Origin: Oscheius dolichura
Taxonomy: Eukaryota; Nematoda; Chromadorea; Rhabditida; Rhabditidae
DNA: 64,000 nucleotides
Direction of reading: 5' to 3'
Assembly (NCBI GenBank): GCA_932521035.1
Contig: OW051492.1
Coordinates: 2,232,001-2,296,000, forward strand
Both the position numbers and the translations under genes were made by a program. Shown here in pieces: positions 35,401 to 45,500 of the stretch; positions within the stretch are counted from its first letter, which is position 1; each line of letters opens with the position of its first letter. The notes beneath the pieces are model-generated. The model was given only the letters and a program-made list of their open reading frames with translations. It did no database searches and had not been told where the DNA came from.

Positions 35401-35907
35401 GTCCCCGAAGCGATTTTGCACTCTATCTCACTAGATGTTTTAGTCTATTTTATTGTAAAACACCCCAAATTTTTCTACTGTAAGTTTACAAATCTGTAGA
35501 TCCAAAATCCCCGACCTAGCCGGAAGTCTATCGCCCTCTAACCGTTCCCACGAATTTTCTTTCAGTCTCCCCAAATTCCCGGCCATTTTCAAAATCTAAA
35601 AGCTTGGGTCCCATCGCGATTGAGTCAAAGAATCATTTCCAGTCAAAATCTCCCCAATTTTCAGATCTTGGAGATGGTAATGCCGCCATACAGCGACCTC
35701 TTCAAGACCTACATGCTCCCCTTGGCAGATGACCATGTCGTCTTCGATGAGACAGCCCGGAAACATTTTCCCGTGGTTCTCGAGTTCCTTCGGGAGTGTG
35801 GCCGTTTGGACGAAGACGAGTTCCCCCCTCCTCCGGCGGCTGCCGCGACTGCTGCCCCTCCTCCTTCCGTCGCTCCCCAACCTCCCGCTAAAAAGGTTCG
35901 CATCTAA
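29474..35907 (+). CDS. NELFCD: NELF-C/D (TH1), negative elongation factor subunit
   Basis: Eleven exons join in phase: 29474-29759, 29815-29931, 30201-30609, 32930-33173, 33214-33270, 33313-33447, 34002-34085, 34129-34317, 34358-34532, 34699-34976 and 35665-35907, about 738 residues. Strong matches to human NELFCD are CLMLNFAVKLISDAGYQDEI, LNPADI, YIYLLAYAGSVSET, RPVVAMGILYY and LVRYFITEV. In the N-terminal part, QQLVNLYADWLEELG and VENTLATLVKKTFDQSAADA also align. NELF holds paused RNA polymerase II near promoters; C/D links NELF-A to NELF-B. A lysine/glutamate-rich stretch near residues 55-90 and a serine-rich SPTS repeat segment (about residues 135-190) are insertions. The true start may be an upstream exon; 29474 is the first in-frame ATG. 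Intron 3 (2.3 kb) holds two genes on the other strand. Exons 1-3 are AT-rich in codon use, exons 4-11 GC-rich. Confidence 0.92.
30708..30790 (-). pseudogene. tRNA-like sequence in NELFCD intron 3
   Basis: On the minus strand there is an A-box-like TTAGCATAGTGCAATGGG and a strong B-box GGTTCGACTC about 30 nt downstream. The acceptor and T stems do not pair, so a functional tRNA is doubtful. It may be a tRNA relic or the head of a short repeat. Confidence 0.3.
30883..31810 (-). CDS. Four-TM protein, TMEM272-like, nested in NELFCD intron
   Basis: Exons 31360-31810 and 30883-31319 join in phase 1 to about 295 residues. The first 140 residues are rich in proline, serine and alanine and should be cytosolic. 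Four hydrophobic helices follow: LSLIVPAGLIVAGAMNL, WNIVVGSLWFVHCGFYFLF, GLFLYLVFAAFVTGTALTYG and FGLISAGYLILAVFLWFYIF. The pattern GAMNLNGCPLVPWLPHWNIVVG is typical of the invertebrate TMEM272-like family, whose role is unknown. The start ATG at 31810 is the first in frame. It lies entirely inside NELFCD intron 3 on the opposite strand, 146 bp from the next nested gene. Codons are strongly C/G-ending. Confidence 0.75.
31957..32266 (-). CDS. Small secreted cysteine-rich protein, nested in NELFCD intron
   Basis: Exons 32103-32266 and 31957-32059 join in phase to 88 residues. The N-terminus MSKSLLFLFVLLAYSLA is a clear signal peptide. The mature part of about 70 residues has seven cysteines, including the pairs ERCC and DLCC near the end (QDCRLFERCC, IDNCTVAYIKDLCCNSQ). 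The intron of 43 nt has the GTAACC donor and TTTCAG acceptor. Proteins like this are exported and disulfide-bonded; their role cannot be told from sequence. It shares NELFCD intron 3 with the four-TM gene and is on the same strand, with 146 bp between them, so the two could be co-transcribed. Confidence 0.7.
32870..32894. repeat. Hairpin repeat, half copy K
   Basis: A right arm ACCTGCCGAGGTTGTACGGA followed by TGCGGGG is recognisable near the end of NELFCD intron 3. No matching left arm was found close by. Confidence 0.45.
34571..34669. repeat. Hairpin repeat, copy E, in a NELFCD intron
   Basis: Left arm CGCACCCGTAAAACCTCGGC and right arm GCCGAGGTTCTACGGGTGCA pair across about 50 nt. It occupies most of the 166-nt intron 9 of NELFCD. 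The compensating change CCTCGG / CCGAGG keeps the stem paired. Confidence 0.85.
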
Positions 35908-36062
35908 TTTTTGAAATTTCCCGGGTATTCTCAAGTTTAAACAGTTAGACGTGTTTATATATAGTGTAAATATAATAAGGCACACAGAATAAAGCATTCC
36001 CGTATCACAAATTGTTGAGTATCGCTTGTCTCGTATCGTCTCCTCGTCCTCCTCCTCCTCTC

Positions 36063-37534
36063 TTAGTATTGGACACCGACTTGTGGTCGAGCAGCCAAGA
36101 GGACGGATATGATCTCTTGCTTGACGTTGGGTGGCAGATGGTCGATGATCTGGTGGACGAGGTAGCCCTTCTCTTCGGGGGAGAACATCGGATTGTTGGC
36201 GATCTGGTTCAGCTGGGAGTCGGCCTTGGCAGCTTCGGGCGAGAAGCGGCTCATTCGGTATTGGTACTCGTTTTGGGCTCGGCGGAGACGGTTTTGGAAA
36301 TTGGACCATTCCATCTGGAAGAGGAGATATTAGAAAAGATCACAGGAGGAAAAAATCCCTAACTCCCGGAAGGTTCCAGCCAAAAGGGAGAATTTTAGCC
36401 TCGGGCCTGTGGCTTTAGCCCGGCTCTGAGCTCAATAACTCGTATGCCCGCACCCGTACAGTCTCGGCAGATTGACCTTTAGACGCCTGGCTAGGTTCGG
36501 ATGAAAGAAATCGCCTGCCGAGACCGTCCGGGTGCAGTAGAATCGCCCCAGAAGCTAATAAGTTGGCGCGCCGGGCCTTCGCGCCTTCTAACCGGGATGA
36601 GTCCCCCCTTTCCTGGTCCCGGAGGGAATATATGCTATTATGGATAATATACTGACCTGTACATAGTAGGGTTGAGTGGCTATCCATTGCAGTACCCGGC
36701 GGTCAATCTCCTGCCTCGGCAGGCCTTGACTCTGAGCCAACACCTGCTCAAATTCCCATCTCTTCTGGTACGGCGCCTGTAATATCCATAATTAGGAAAG
36801 TATCCCTATTTGAGATCAAACGTCGCTAAGATTTTATTGCAGAAGCTTCGAAAGGAAGAAAAAAGTGGGTAGCCCCCGCAGCCGGTGCGTAAAACTTTTG
36901 AACTGTTGGCTGTTTGGCACTTGTGAACTTCAGGCGGCGATACCGAGACCCGGGGGGAGAAAATGACTGATAGCTGGGGGGATGGCTGTAGATAATAAGA
37001 GAGTGGAGAGGATCTTCTGGATGGATACACCCTTTGGGGAACAAAAAATGGAGAAACTCGTCCAGTTCCAGGAAAATTGGGACCGTATCCCACAATAAGC
37101 CGGGAGGGCGCCCTCTTGCTCCTCTAGAAGGGGATCTTCCCATTATTTTTCATGGCAAAAATGGGGAAGAGACCCCTAGACTAGTCTCTCCATGCCACTA
37201 CTTAAAAACAGCTGCTGAATGGTCCAGGTAGTGAAGGCCCGGCGCCGAAGGACTGGGAGAGGTCTTCTATTTTTGGATCCCCCTTGTATTTTGTTACGGA
37301 GGTCACTTTTATTGTTTTACAAGGGGGCACGTGGACGGGAACGAGTCGCCGAAGAGGTCTCATAAAGTGGGATGAGTCAATTTCGTAACTTTTGAAGGTT
37401 TGATCCCAAGATTTCGAAAAAAAAGAGAAATAGGAGAAGGGGAGACTTACATTATAGAGGAAGGGAGCCTGAGCCGCAACGAGGGAAAGAATAGCGGTGA
37501 ATACGAGGAAGGCGACAGTCGTGTCGGGATACAT
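36063..37534 (-). CDS. SXP/RAL-2 family (DUF148) secreted protein
   Basis: Exons 37451-37534, 36657-36776 and 36063-36314 join in phase 0 to about 151 residues. The N-terminus MYPDTTVAFLVFTAILSLVAAQ is a signal peptide. The mature part starts APFLYNAPYQKRWEF and has the family's amphipathic helices, including LQWIATQPYYVQ and SPEEKGYLVHQIIDHLPP. This family is restricted to nematodes; members are abundant secreted proteins, some are antigens of parasites, and a calcium or magnesium binding role has been proposed. Intron 1 is 674 nt; intron 2 is 342 nt and carries a hairpin repeat (copy F). The gene is convergent with NELFCD, with about 155 bp between stop codons. Confidence 0.82.
36447..36538. 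repeat. Hairpin repeat, copy F, in the SXP/RAL-2 intron
   Basis: Left arm CGCACCCGTACAGTCTCGGC and right arm CTGCCGAGACCGTCCGGGTG pair across about 40 nt inside intron 2 of the SXP/RAL-2 gene. Confidence 0.75.
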
Positions 37535-38013
37535 CTTGGGGGGATTGGTAGATTGAAGTAGTAGTGGTAGTGGCTGGGGGTGGTGTCTCTTTCCCGCCGT
37601 TCCCATCCTTTTATATGGTCTCGTCCCGTGTCCAGTTTCTCAAAAATGGTTTTTGGCCACGCGCTCCTCCCGCCCTTCTTGTACAGTACGTCATGGCTCC
37701 TCCTACTCTTTCCTCGACTTCCGGCTGACTCTAAATTGACTGGTCATTAGTTGATTATTCACTTTTCATCCCTCTTCTCCTTCTACCGTAATCCAGTCCT
37801 CTAATTCTAGACCACAAAAAGGAAAAGAAATTGTGGAACCTTTAGTAATCGAGATATTCCAGTTGTAAGGAATAGACGTCGAGTAAAGGCTCCCGTCTTT
37901 GCTCTACCCTATTGTAATGACCGAATACCGCATATCAAGGCAGTAACGGAGGTAAGATAGGGAACAACAAGCGAGTTGGCTCTCTTCCGCGCCTATATAG
38001 TGCCAAGCCGCCT

Positions 38014-38042
38014 GGTGGCCGAGATCTTACGGGTGCGGGCGC
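38014..38042. repeat. Hairpin repeat, half copy G
   Basis: Right-arm sequence TGGCCGAGATCTTACGGGTG followed by CGGGCGC. No left arm is visible upstream. Confidence 0.5.
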
Positions 38043-40631
38043 ACTTGGACTCGCCGGACCGGGGAGCTTCTGTCTTTTGATCAGACGTTGTTCGAACTCG
38101 CGTTGGCTGTCAGAAAGGGAGTCGTTAAAGTTGCGGGAAAGAGGGCGAGGGACAGATCACTTTAACCAGTTCTTTCTCCTGGTTAACAATAGGGAAGAGG
38201 AGATTACAGAGGGGCCTTCCTGTGGCTACTCGGAAGCATCAAATTGTAGACGGATTATGACGCGCTCTTCCTTATTTTTCCTCCTTTAAAAAGGCTCATT
38301 GAAACTATTTAAAGGGGTTATTCAAACCGAATTTTTGAGGCGTAAAGACTTCCTGCTTCCCGTAGTCCCTCTCTCCTTCCTCTCGAATCTTCTTCCCAGT
38401 CTATTACTGTAGAATTGCACGTAACTGGTATCACCACTAGGGCCGTAAATAAAGGCGGGAAGAATTCTTCTTCGACGAAAGCGGTCAACTGTTCACAAAA
38501 TCAAAGCACCGTACCATTCTTGGTTGGTTGGCGTTGGTGGGTGTGGGGTGGGGTGGGGTGCAGAGACAGAGAGAAGTCATATCAAAAAGTCATCTGGGCG
38601 ATTAATAAATTGGAGAGAGGATATTTTTGAGGAAAATAGGTGAAAAAGAGAGGTGGCATTCCCCATGAGACCCTCAAAATCCCTGGATGGATGGAAAAAT
38701 TAACCCTTGAGAGCCTAGAGCCCGCAGCTTGTATCATTCCGCTGCATAGAATCAGGACAGAAAGAGATTTAGAACCACCAGCAGTATATCCAGGACAGTA
38801 TACTAGATTTACACGCCTTTAATACAGGCCACGGACCGAAGACAGACCCAAGACTGTCTGATAAATCCGCTCCTAGAGCCGTCAGAGTCAGGGAAGCGTC
38901 GTAAATACAAAAAAGTCTCAAGGAATGGTCCTGTCAAGAATTTCCAAAGGTGTGGCTCGCTCTAATGGTTCCCTATGCTGTCTTCCTCATTTAGGATGAG
39001 GAACAGGATTAAAATCAAAATTTGAAGAAAGTCAGAATTATTTTGAACTGAATTTGGCGCTCCCTAGTCAAGCTCAGACAGCCATGGGCAACATAGCCTT
39101 CTAGCGAGGACCGTCTCTCCTTTCTGGGTACTGTAATATCCTTATCAGGACCACAAAATGCCCCTAAAAGTAACTAACGCCTTAGATTTCAAGTAGTAAC
39201 ATTTTAAAAGTCAATATTCCCGGAGAAAGCTGTCCCCATTACTGTCAGGTCCCTTATGGTCCCCCCTGGGTACTGTAGCTTTGATACTAATCCCCTAAAG
39301 AGAGTAAAAATGCAGCTGCCCCTGACCAAAAAGACAGAGACAACAGTGACGGTGTCCGTCTATTTTCTGTCCCCCCGCTTCGTATTTACAACCAGCCGAT
39401 TTCCATTTTCTCGTCGTTTGTCCCCTTGAGGGTTCCGTTTGGTGGTTTGATAGAGTGGGGTTTGATTTTGTGAACTACGGGGAGAGGAGAAAGGAGAACT
39501 GTCTATCATTCTATGCTGTAAGGGGGCGACGACGATCTGTGACACCTACTCCAGAGGGGAGAATAATGTTATCGGGAAGCAACCATATTTTGGTCATAAC
39601 AGTGGGGTGGGGAAGGGGAAATATCGACGGGGGAGGTGGGAGATCCATTTTTGGAAGAAATCGGACCTTTGAACCGGAGAGGCGCGCCTGAAGTTTGAAT
39701 TCCCTTACAATTCTCCTGTTCTTTTGCTATTTTCCTCAAAAATAAGTATTCTCTGAAATGGTCTTCTCCATCTTCTTATTCGAGTAATTGTGAAAACATG
39801 AAGCAACAGAGGGAGATCTTTACATTTTGAGGAAAAGAGCCGGCTGGGTGCGTCGGAAGTCCTCTCGCCTTGAATTCCCGGGTAATACCACTCTTTCCAA
39901 TGTTCTCCTCAAAGATTTTTGATAGACAATGATCTCCGAAGTTTAATTACTGTAAAAGCACGAATGAGTGGAAGAAACTCTCCTTATTCCCGGGTAAAGA
40001 GCCAGTGTCTCCTCCGCCTTCCCTAACTCATTTCCTGCCCCGCCAGCTTTTCTGCTTTTCTGCTCCAAAAGCTATGGTTCAAAGGGATCACTTTGTCATT
40101 GTACACCAATAGAAATGTAATGTTCCCTCTTCCCTTTTGTTTTCCTGCCTCCCTCCCTCTGACGTTGCCGCTTTTTCATGTGAGAGTTCACTGGATATAG
40201 ATCTATTGGGAAATTGGGCTCTTCCAGAAGAGGGAAAGTAGAAGAAGTCCAGGTCATTTTCAACGCAACGTGACGACCTGGCCCGGCAGCTTCTAGACCA
40301 CTCGGGAAGTTGACCTTGTAGTTGATAAATCGGAACATGGGAGTTGTAAAAAGATACTGCGTTGCAGCGGGGGACTGCAAATTGGACGGGAGAATGAAGA
40401 AGAACGAAAGTTGATATCAGCAGGTCAATCGGAGGTCAGCCACCGTCTGAATAGTTCCATAGGCTTTTCTCTCCTCTTCTCCTCTTTGTCTCTCTATTCC
40501 TGGTCTAATTTGGAGGTGAGTCTGCCTCCTGGAGGGTAGTACCCAGTCCCCGAAGGGAAGAACGCTAAGTGCGGACTGTCCGCCGTACCCATGGATCTTA
40601 GAAGGCTCGCGGCACAGTGGCAGGCTGGCGA

Positions 40632-40735
40632 CCGTACTCCAAATCCTCGGCAAGGTCCAGCTATAAAGGTCTGCTAGTTTTGTATCTGTTTTCATAGAAA
40701 AAATGCCCTGCCGAGAGTCTACGGGTGCGCGTGGG
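40632..40735. repeat. Hairpin repeat, diverged copy H
   Basis: Right arm CTGCCGAGAGTCTACGGGTG at about 40709-40728 is clear. The left arm near 40640 keeps only AATCCTCGGCAAG. The stem would be broken in the middle. Confidence 0.45.
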
Positions 40736-41144
40736 TCACCTTGGACCCAGGCCTTTGGAGAGCCAGGGAAGAGCTGAAAGAATGAAGAGACGGCCAGGGC
40801 AATATACAGCGACAGGATCGGATCGAAACGGTATCCTCACCAACAACTAAACTGGGAAAACGTCAAGATTCATGTCCATGTCGTGTAGGACCACAAAAAT
40901 CCCAGGCACCCTCCAAATTTCCGGGTGTGTTCGAGCATGTTCCACCCTGACAGAGTCGTAAACTCCTCACCACTCCACCGCTCGCCCTTTCCTCTTCAAC
41001 TTTTCGAACTCTTGACGTTGCCCTCTTTCCCAAAATATAAATAGGGTAATTTGTCTGGGTCTGATCCTGTCCTCCTCCCGTTTTATTCCCTTTTTATTGG
41101 ATAGATACTTTTTTTCTAGTCTAAAATATTGACACTGGTCTAAC

Positions 41145-41274
41145 TGGCCAAAAATAGCCAGACAAAAACAAGTAGAGTAGCTAAATAGGGAAGAAAGAGA
41201 TAGCGACGGGGGCGGCCATAAATCTCGGGGGAACGAACGCGGCCCGGAGATGACCGGGGCGAGGAGGACGACAT
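41145..41274 (-). CDS. Candidate first exon of a type II membrane protein
   Basis: From the ATG at 41274 the frame reads MSSSSPRSSPGRVRSPEIYG then a basic RPRR and a strongly hydrophobic YLFLPYLATLLVFVWLFLA, followed by a GTTAGA donor after phase 1. A short serine/proline/arginine cytosolic tail plus one membrane anchor is typical of Golgi type II proteins. No downstream exon could be joined with certainty; open minus-strand frames at 40180-40380 and 40440-40680 are candidates. Without them the family cannot be named. Confidence 0.35.
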
Positions 41275-42456
41275 GATAGGGTTGAGACGTTCGGGGAATC
41301 AGAATAGAATCATGATCAGGGGGGTCATTTCCGCTTACTTTCCCAAGTTGTTCGTAGTAAACACACATTACTCTCGTTTTATGGTCCCTGTCTTCCGGGA
41401 GGATGGCGTGAGTCAGTTACCCGGTCACCACCGGCTCGGCATCATGCCCCTGAATATCTGGATTATCTCTGGGTGGGTTAGGCACATTTTTCCCAGAAAC
41501 TTAGTGTGTTTTGTTCCCATTTTCTTTTCCAACAAACATCCCGATTAGACTGTCCACGACCTGGGACCAAGAGCCCCGGCCGATGGCCGTCCAGGCGCCT
41601 CCCCTCTTCCCGCTCAACTCCACCCTCAGTCAGCCTCCACTGACTCGTCTCTTTCATTTTACCCACTAGAATCTGATTCTCCAAGTAATTTTCGAGGATG
41701 ACTATATTTCTCCTTTTATGAGAGGTGTTACTGTCTTCTGACGGGCCGGAGCTTGAATTTGAGCATTCGGGATGACGCAAGCCAAGGGGAGGAGGCCGTT
41801 GACGATCTTCTGAGCATGGAGATACTCTTTTAGTGGCTCTGGATAGTTCTTTTCAGGACCAAGTTTTGTATGGCACAGACACGGGTTTGGAGTTTTTCAT
41901 AGAGTCGATCTCTAGGAAGAGATTTCCCGCCCAAGTTATTAGAGCCATTTTTAGTGGGGTCCAAACAGTCTGTCCCTTATTTCTCTGCTTCCAGCCGTTC
42001 TTTTTAAAGATCTGCGACAGCTAGTTGTTCCTGTGATAATACCTTTTGGTCCCCGTTCTTTTCTTCATGTTCCTTGTTTTTCTCTCCCCTTCCCCCATTA
42101 GATAGGAATGACTAATTACCCTGTCCATCTTATCCCTTTCCCTGTGTGTCCAGCTTGTCCTCGGACATAGATACCAGCTGGTTTCTGGGGGCTGTGTTGC
42201 GTAATTTAGCATATATATGTGCTATAAACAACCCGTTTTCAGGGGGAGAGAAGATTCATTATGACAGACTGGAGAGGGGAGAAAGCGCGCCATGAACTGA
42301 CCACTATCCCTTTCTTTAGGCGGCGCTTCTTCTTTTTTGGAAAAGTGAAGACGGATATATATTTATTAGGTTAAATTGCACACACGGAAAGACATTTTAC
42401 AGAAGGGAAAAGGGAGATATTCCTGAGATTGAGGCCAATGGGGAGGAAAGAGAGGG

Positions 42457-42545
42457 CGCACCCGTAAAATCTCGGCAACCGATGACTTTAATTTTAGGGC
42501 GGCTTTACACCAATAGCTCCTGCTGCCGCGACTTTACGGGTGCAG
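42457..42545. repeat. Hairpin repeat, copy I
   Basis: Left arm GCGCACCCGTAAAATCTCGG and right arm GCTGCCGCGACTTTACGGGT followed by GCA pair across about 40 nt. It lies just downstream of the cuticlin stop codon, within the likely 3' UTR. Confidence 0.8.
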
Positions 42546-42568
42546 GAAAGGGAGAAGAGGGCGACGGT

Positions 42569-45500
42569 TTAGTATTTCCTAGTCGGGCGGAAGAAGAGAA
42601 CGATTACTGTGGCTATTAGGAGAGTTATTAGGGCTAGGGAGGAAGAGGCCGCGAGGATGGCCACACTCTTGGGGATACAGTCATCAAGAGGCCGTCTTCT
42701 AGCCTTGCGAAGCTCTACAGCCCGAACAGCAGATGTGTCAGAGTCTGAAATAGTCAAATAACCCGGGAACGGGGAAGATTTGAATTACCAAAGATGGGAT
42801 CCAATACGTCGATTGCTTGAGAACGGACGTCCACTTCAATTGTGGAGACATTCTCGACAGAAATCTGGAACTAACGGATTAGAGGAGAATTCGTCACACT
42901 CGTAAGATCTCGGCAGCTCGAGGGGCCTTTTGAGTTATTCCAATCCCCCGAACTGCCAAGATTTTACAGGTGCAGGACACAAAAGACTGACCTCTTCCGC
43001 ATAGCCGGCATGTCGTGCTGGTCGTCTTCTGTGAGGATTCCGGAAGACTGGATGGACTGGATTCCTGGTAGCGGGTCGTCTAGTAGTCGGCCCGGATTGC
43101 TGGACAACTGGGTGAAGTTGAGGCGGCGGCAGATTCCGAGCCTGGGCTACGGGAGGTGGTCGTGGGGGAATCACAGCTGGCCGCTGTCGAACTACAGCAG
43201 CCGAAGGAGAGGGAGCAGACGTCTGGGGGATGAAGTGGGCCTGGCCACCGGCATTGGCAATAGCCGCCTTGCGGGCCAACTCGGCTCGAAGGGGATCTTC
43301 GCATTGGGGAATCTGAAAAGAAGTGAGGAATTTAAAGGACTGTCAGGGCGATAGGGTCCCGGAGCGAAAAATATTATTCTATAGGTCTTGAAGGGAAGAA
43401 ATGCATTCGTTTTAATACCCTACAGTATACGTTACGGAGCTTGGCGCAGTTCAAAACGCGGACGTTGGTCGTGGTTCAAGTTCTCGGGCAGACTGTCATT
43501 CGGGCCTAGACCCTCTAACATTGAAGTTTAGGTCTCGCCACGATTAGATATGAGTCTTTTCCCTTCAGGACCCGAGACAGTCCTTTAAAAAAACGCCCTA
43601 AACCCACCGGGCATTCACCGTCCTTGATGTCCAGCCTCACACTGCACTGGAAATTGACTACAACCTAAAGAGGCTCAGTTCCTTGTACCGTATCCCTAGT
43701 CTGCTCCTTACCTTATCAGCAAATTTAAAGGCGTGTGCTTCTTTCTGAGCCGAGAGATCGCCGGAATATTCCAAATTATCCAGTAGATATCGATCTATTG
43801 AACATCTGAAACGGGGGCACTTTTCGAATAGCCGAAGAGTTACCCTCTATCATCGAGGATTTGGAACTCCGTCCCGGAGCCGTCCTCCACCCGGCAGGAG
43901 TGCACTTTCATACACCAGAAGTCTGAAAAATTCCACTTTTCCCCTCTTCTTTTATAGAGTTTTCTCACTGGGAGCGGTACTTTCACATGTCCATTTGTGG
44001 AGCAATTTACTGCCGACGGTCACCACCTCGGCCGGCTCCCTAGTCTCCGGCTCGATGACCTCGTACCGGCAGCGGGGCATCTCGGCTATCTCTGTTATTC
44101 CAGCCAGACTCTGAAGAGGAAGTATCGTCAAATTGATAGTGAGTTTGATCTTATGTTTCCCATTTGAACGGGAGCAATTTCAGAAACAGGAACAATTTTG
44201 AAGGCGCTTGGCAGGGAAACAATATAACTTACAGGAGTGTTGACGGTTATCGGATAGGTGACGGTCTTGTCGCCGGCCATGTAGAAACAACTGATCTCGT
44301 AGCCCTGAAAAGATGAGGAATAGAGGAATAGAGACCGGGTACTTGGGGTGGAAAGGGCTAGGAGGGAATCCCCATGACCAGGGTGGGAGCTTCTCCCCTT
44401 ACCACTGATTCGCCACCGGTGGGTTAGACCTTCTCTGGCCATACTTATGGAGGCAAGGCGCATTTTTGATTTTTTAGAAGCCTTGAACTATCCCCTATAT
44501 TGGCTTGGCAAGATACTCTTCCCGGCCCTCGTACAACGGACAGCGGCTGACCAGGAGAGATCTAGAGGTTCAAACGAGGAAATGTTGATGAAAGGGAGAC
44601 AAGTGGGATAAAGAGGGGGAGGAGGCCACTGAGCAGGGAATTTTGGTCTCCAAGAGATTACCCCGATGGACCACTGTCATTTTGGCCTGCTCCACCTGCT
44701 TCTAACGACGAGTTTGCCTGGCTGCCCGGCAAAGGTACCGTCTGCCCGATTGGGCCTCTACTGGCGGGAGACTGAGGTTTAAGGAGGACGAGTAGGTCAG
44801 GGAGGAGGATGAGGAGGACAACGCGGGGGAGATGAAGGAGGAAGATGAACAGAAAAGGGAGAAGATGGAGGACGAGGAGGAGAAGAAGGAGAGAGTGAAT
44901 AAAAGTGGACTTACCCTATCGACCTTGGTAATGAAGTCATTATGAAAGCTGATCATGAGCTTGACAGTGGAGAAGAGGCCATTCGGATCACTCTGAAAGG
45001 GTCTCTCTCAGCCTCCCGTCTCCATCCTCCCCTCCTACCGATCTCGTCGTCACCACCCCGCATTCATCCTTATTGATGACAATCGACGTCGTCCTCCTGC
45101 CGACATCCCGGGAGACGCACTTGGGGTCGTGGGCATGGCCGATGACGAATATCCGTCCCTCGAAGAGTGCCTCCGTCAGGAAGACGGCCTCGATCGTCGT
45201 CTCTCCACACTCTATTTCGACATTTCCTGTAACTATTTTTTAGAAGACCTTGAGACAGAGATATAAAAAGGCGTCACCCTCCTCCCCTATTTTTGTTTTT
45301 ATGTTTGACCAGTGACTCCTCTCAGAGATTGGTCAAACGGGGACCGTTACTCAGAGTCTGATCGACGGAACTCTGACCGCTCAATGGGTTCACTCTCGAG
45401 ACGGGGCCATTAGAGGGCCATAAATTTCGATCTCTCTCGTGTAGTTCTCGTGAAGTGGTGGCAGAGGGAAAATAAACAGTATGACAGGGACTGACAGTTT

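Larger units (their letters stand above)
37535..42568. other. Gene-poor region with repeats
   Basis: Five kilobases with only one supportable protein candidate (the membrane-protein exon at 41145-41274). There are hairpin repeats at 38014-38042 (half), 40632-40735 and 42457-42545, and a G-rich GTGGGGTGGGGTGGGG-type stretch at about 38530-38560 that could form a quadruplex. A minus-strand frame at 40180-40380 is open in two phases and has an acceptor-like TTTGCAG in front; it may be an exon but could not be joined to others. Confidence 0.5.
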
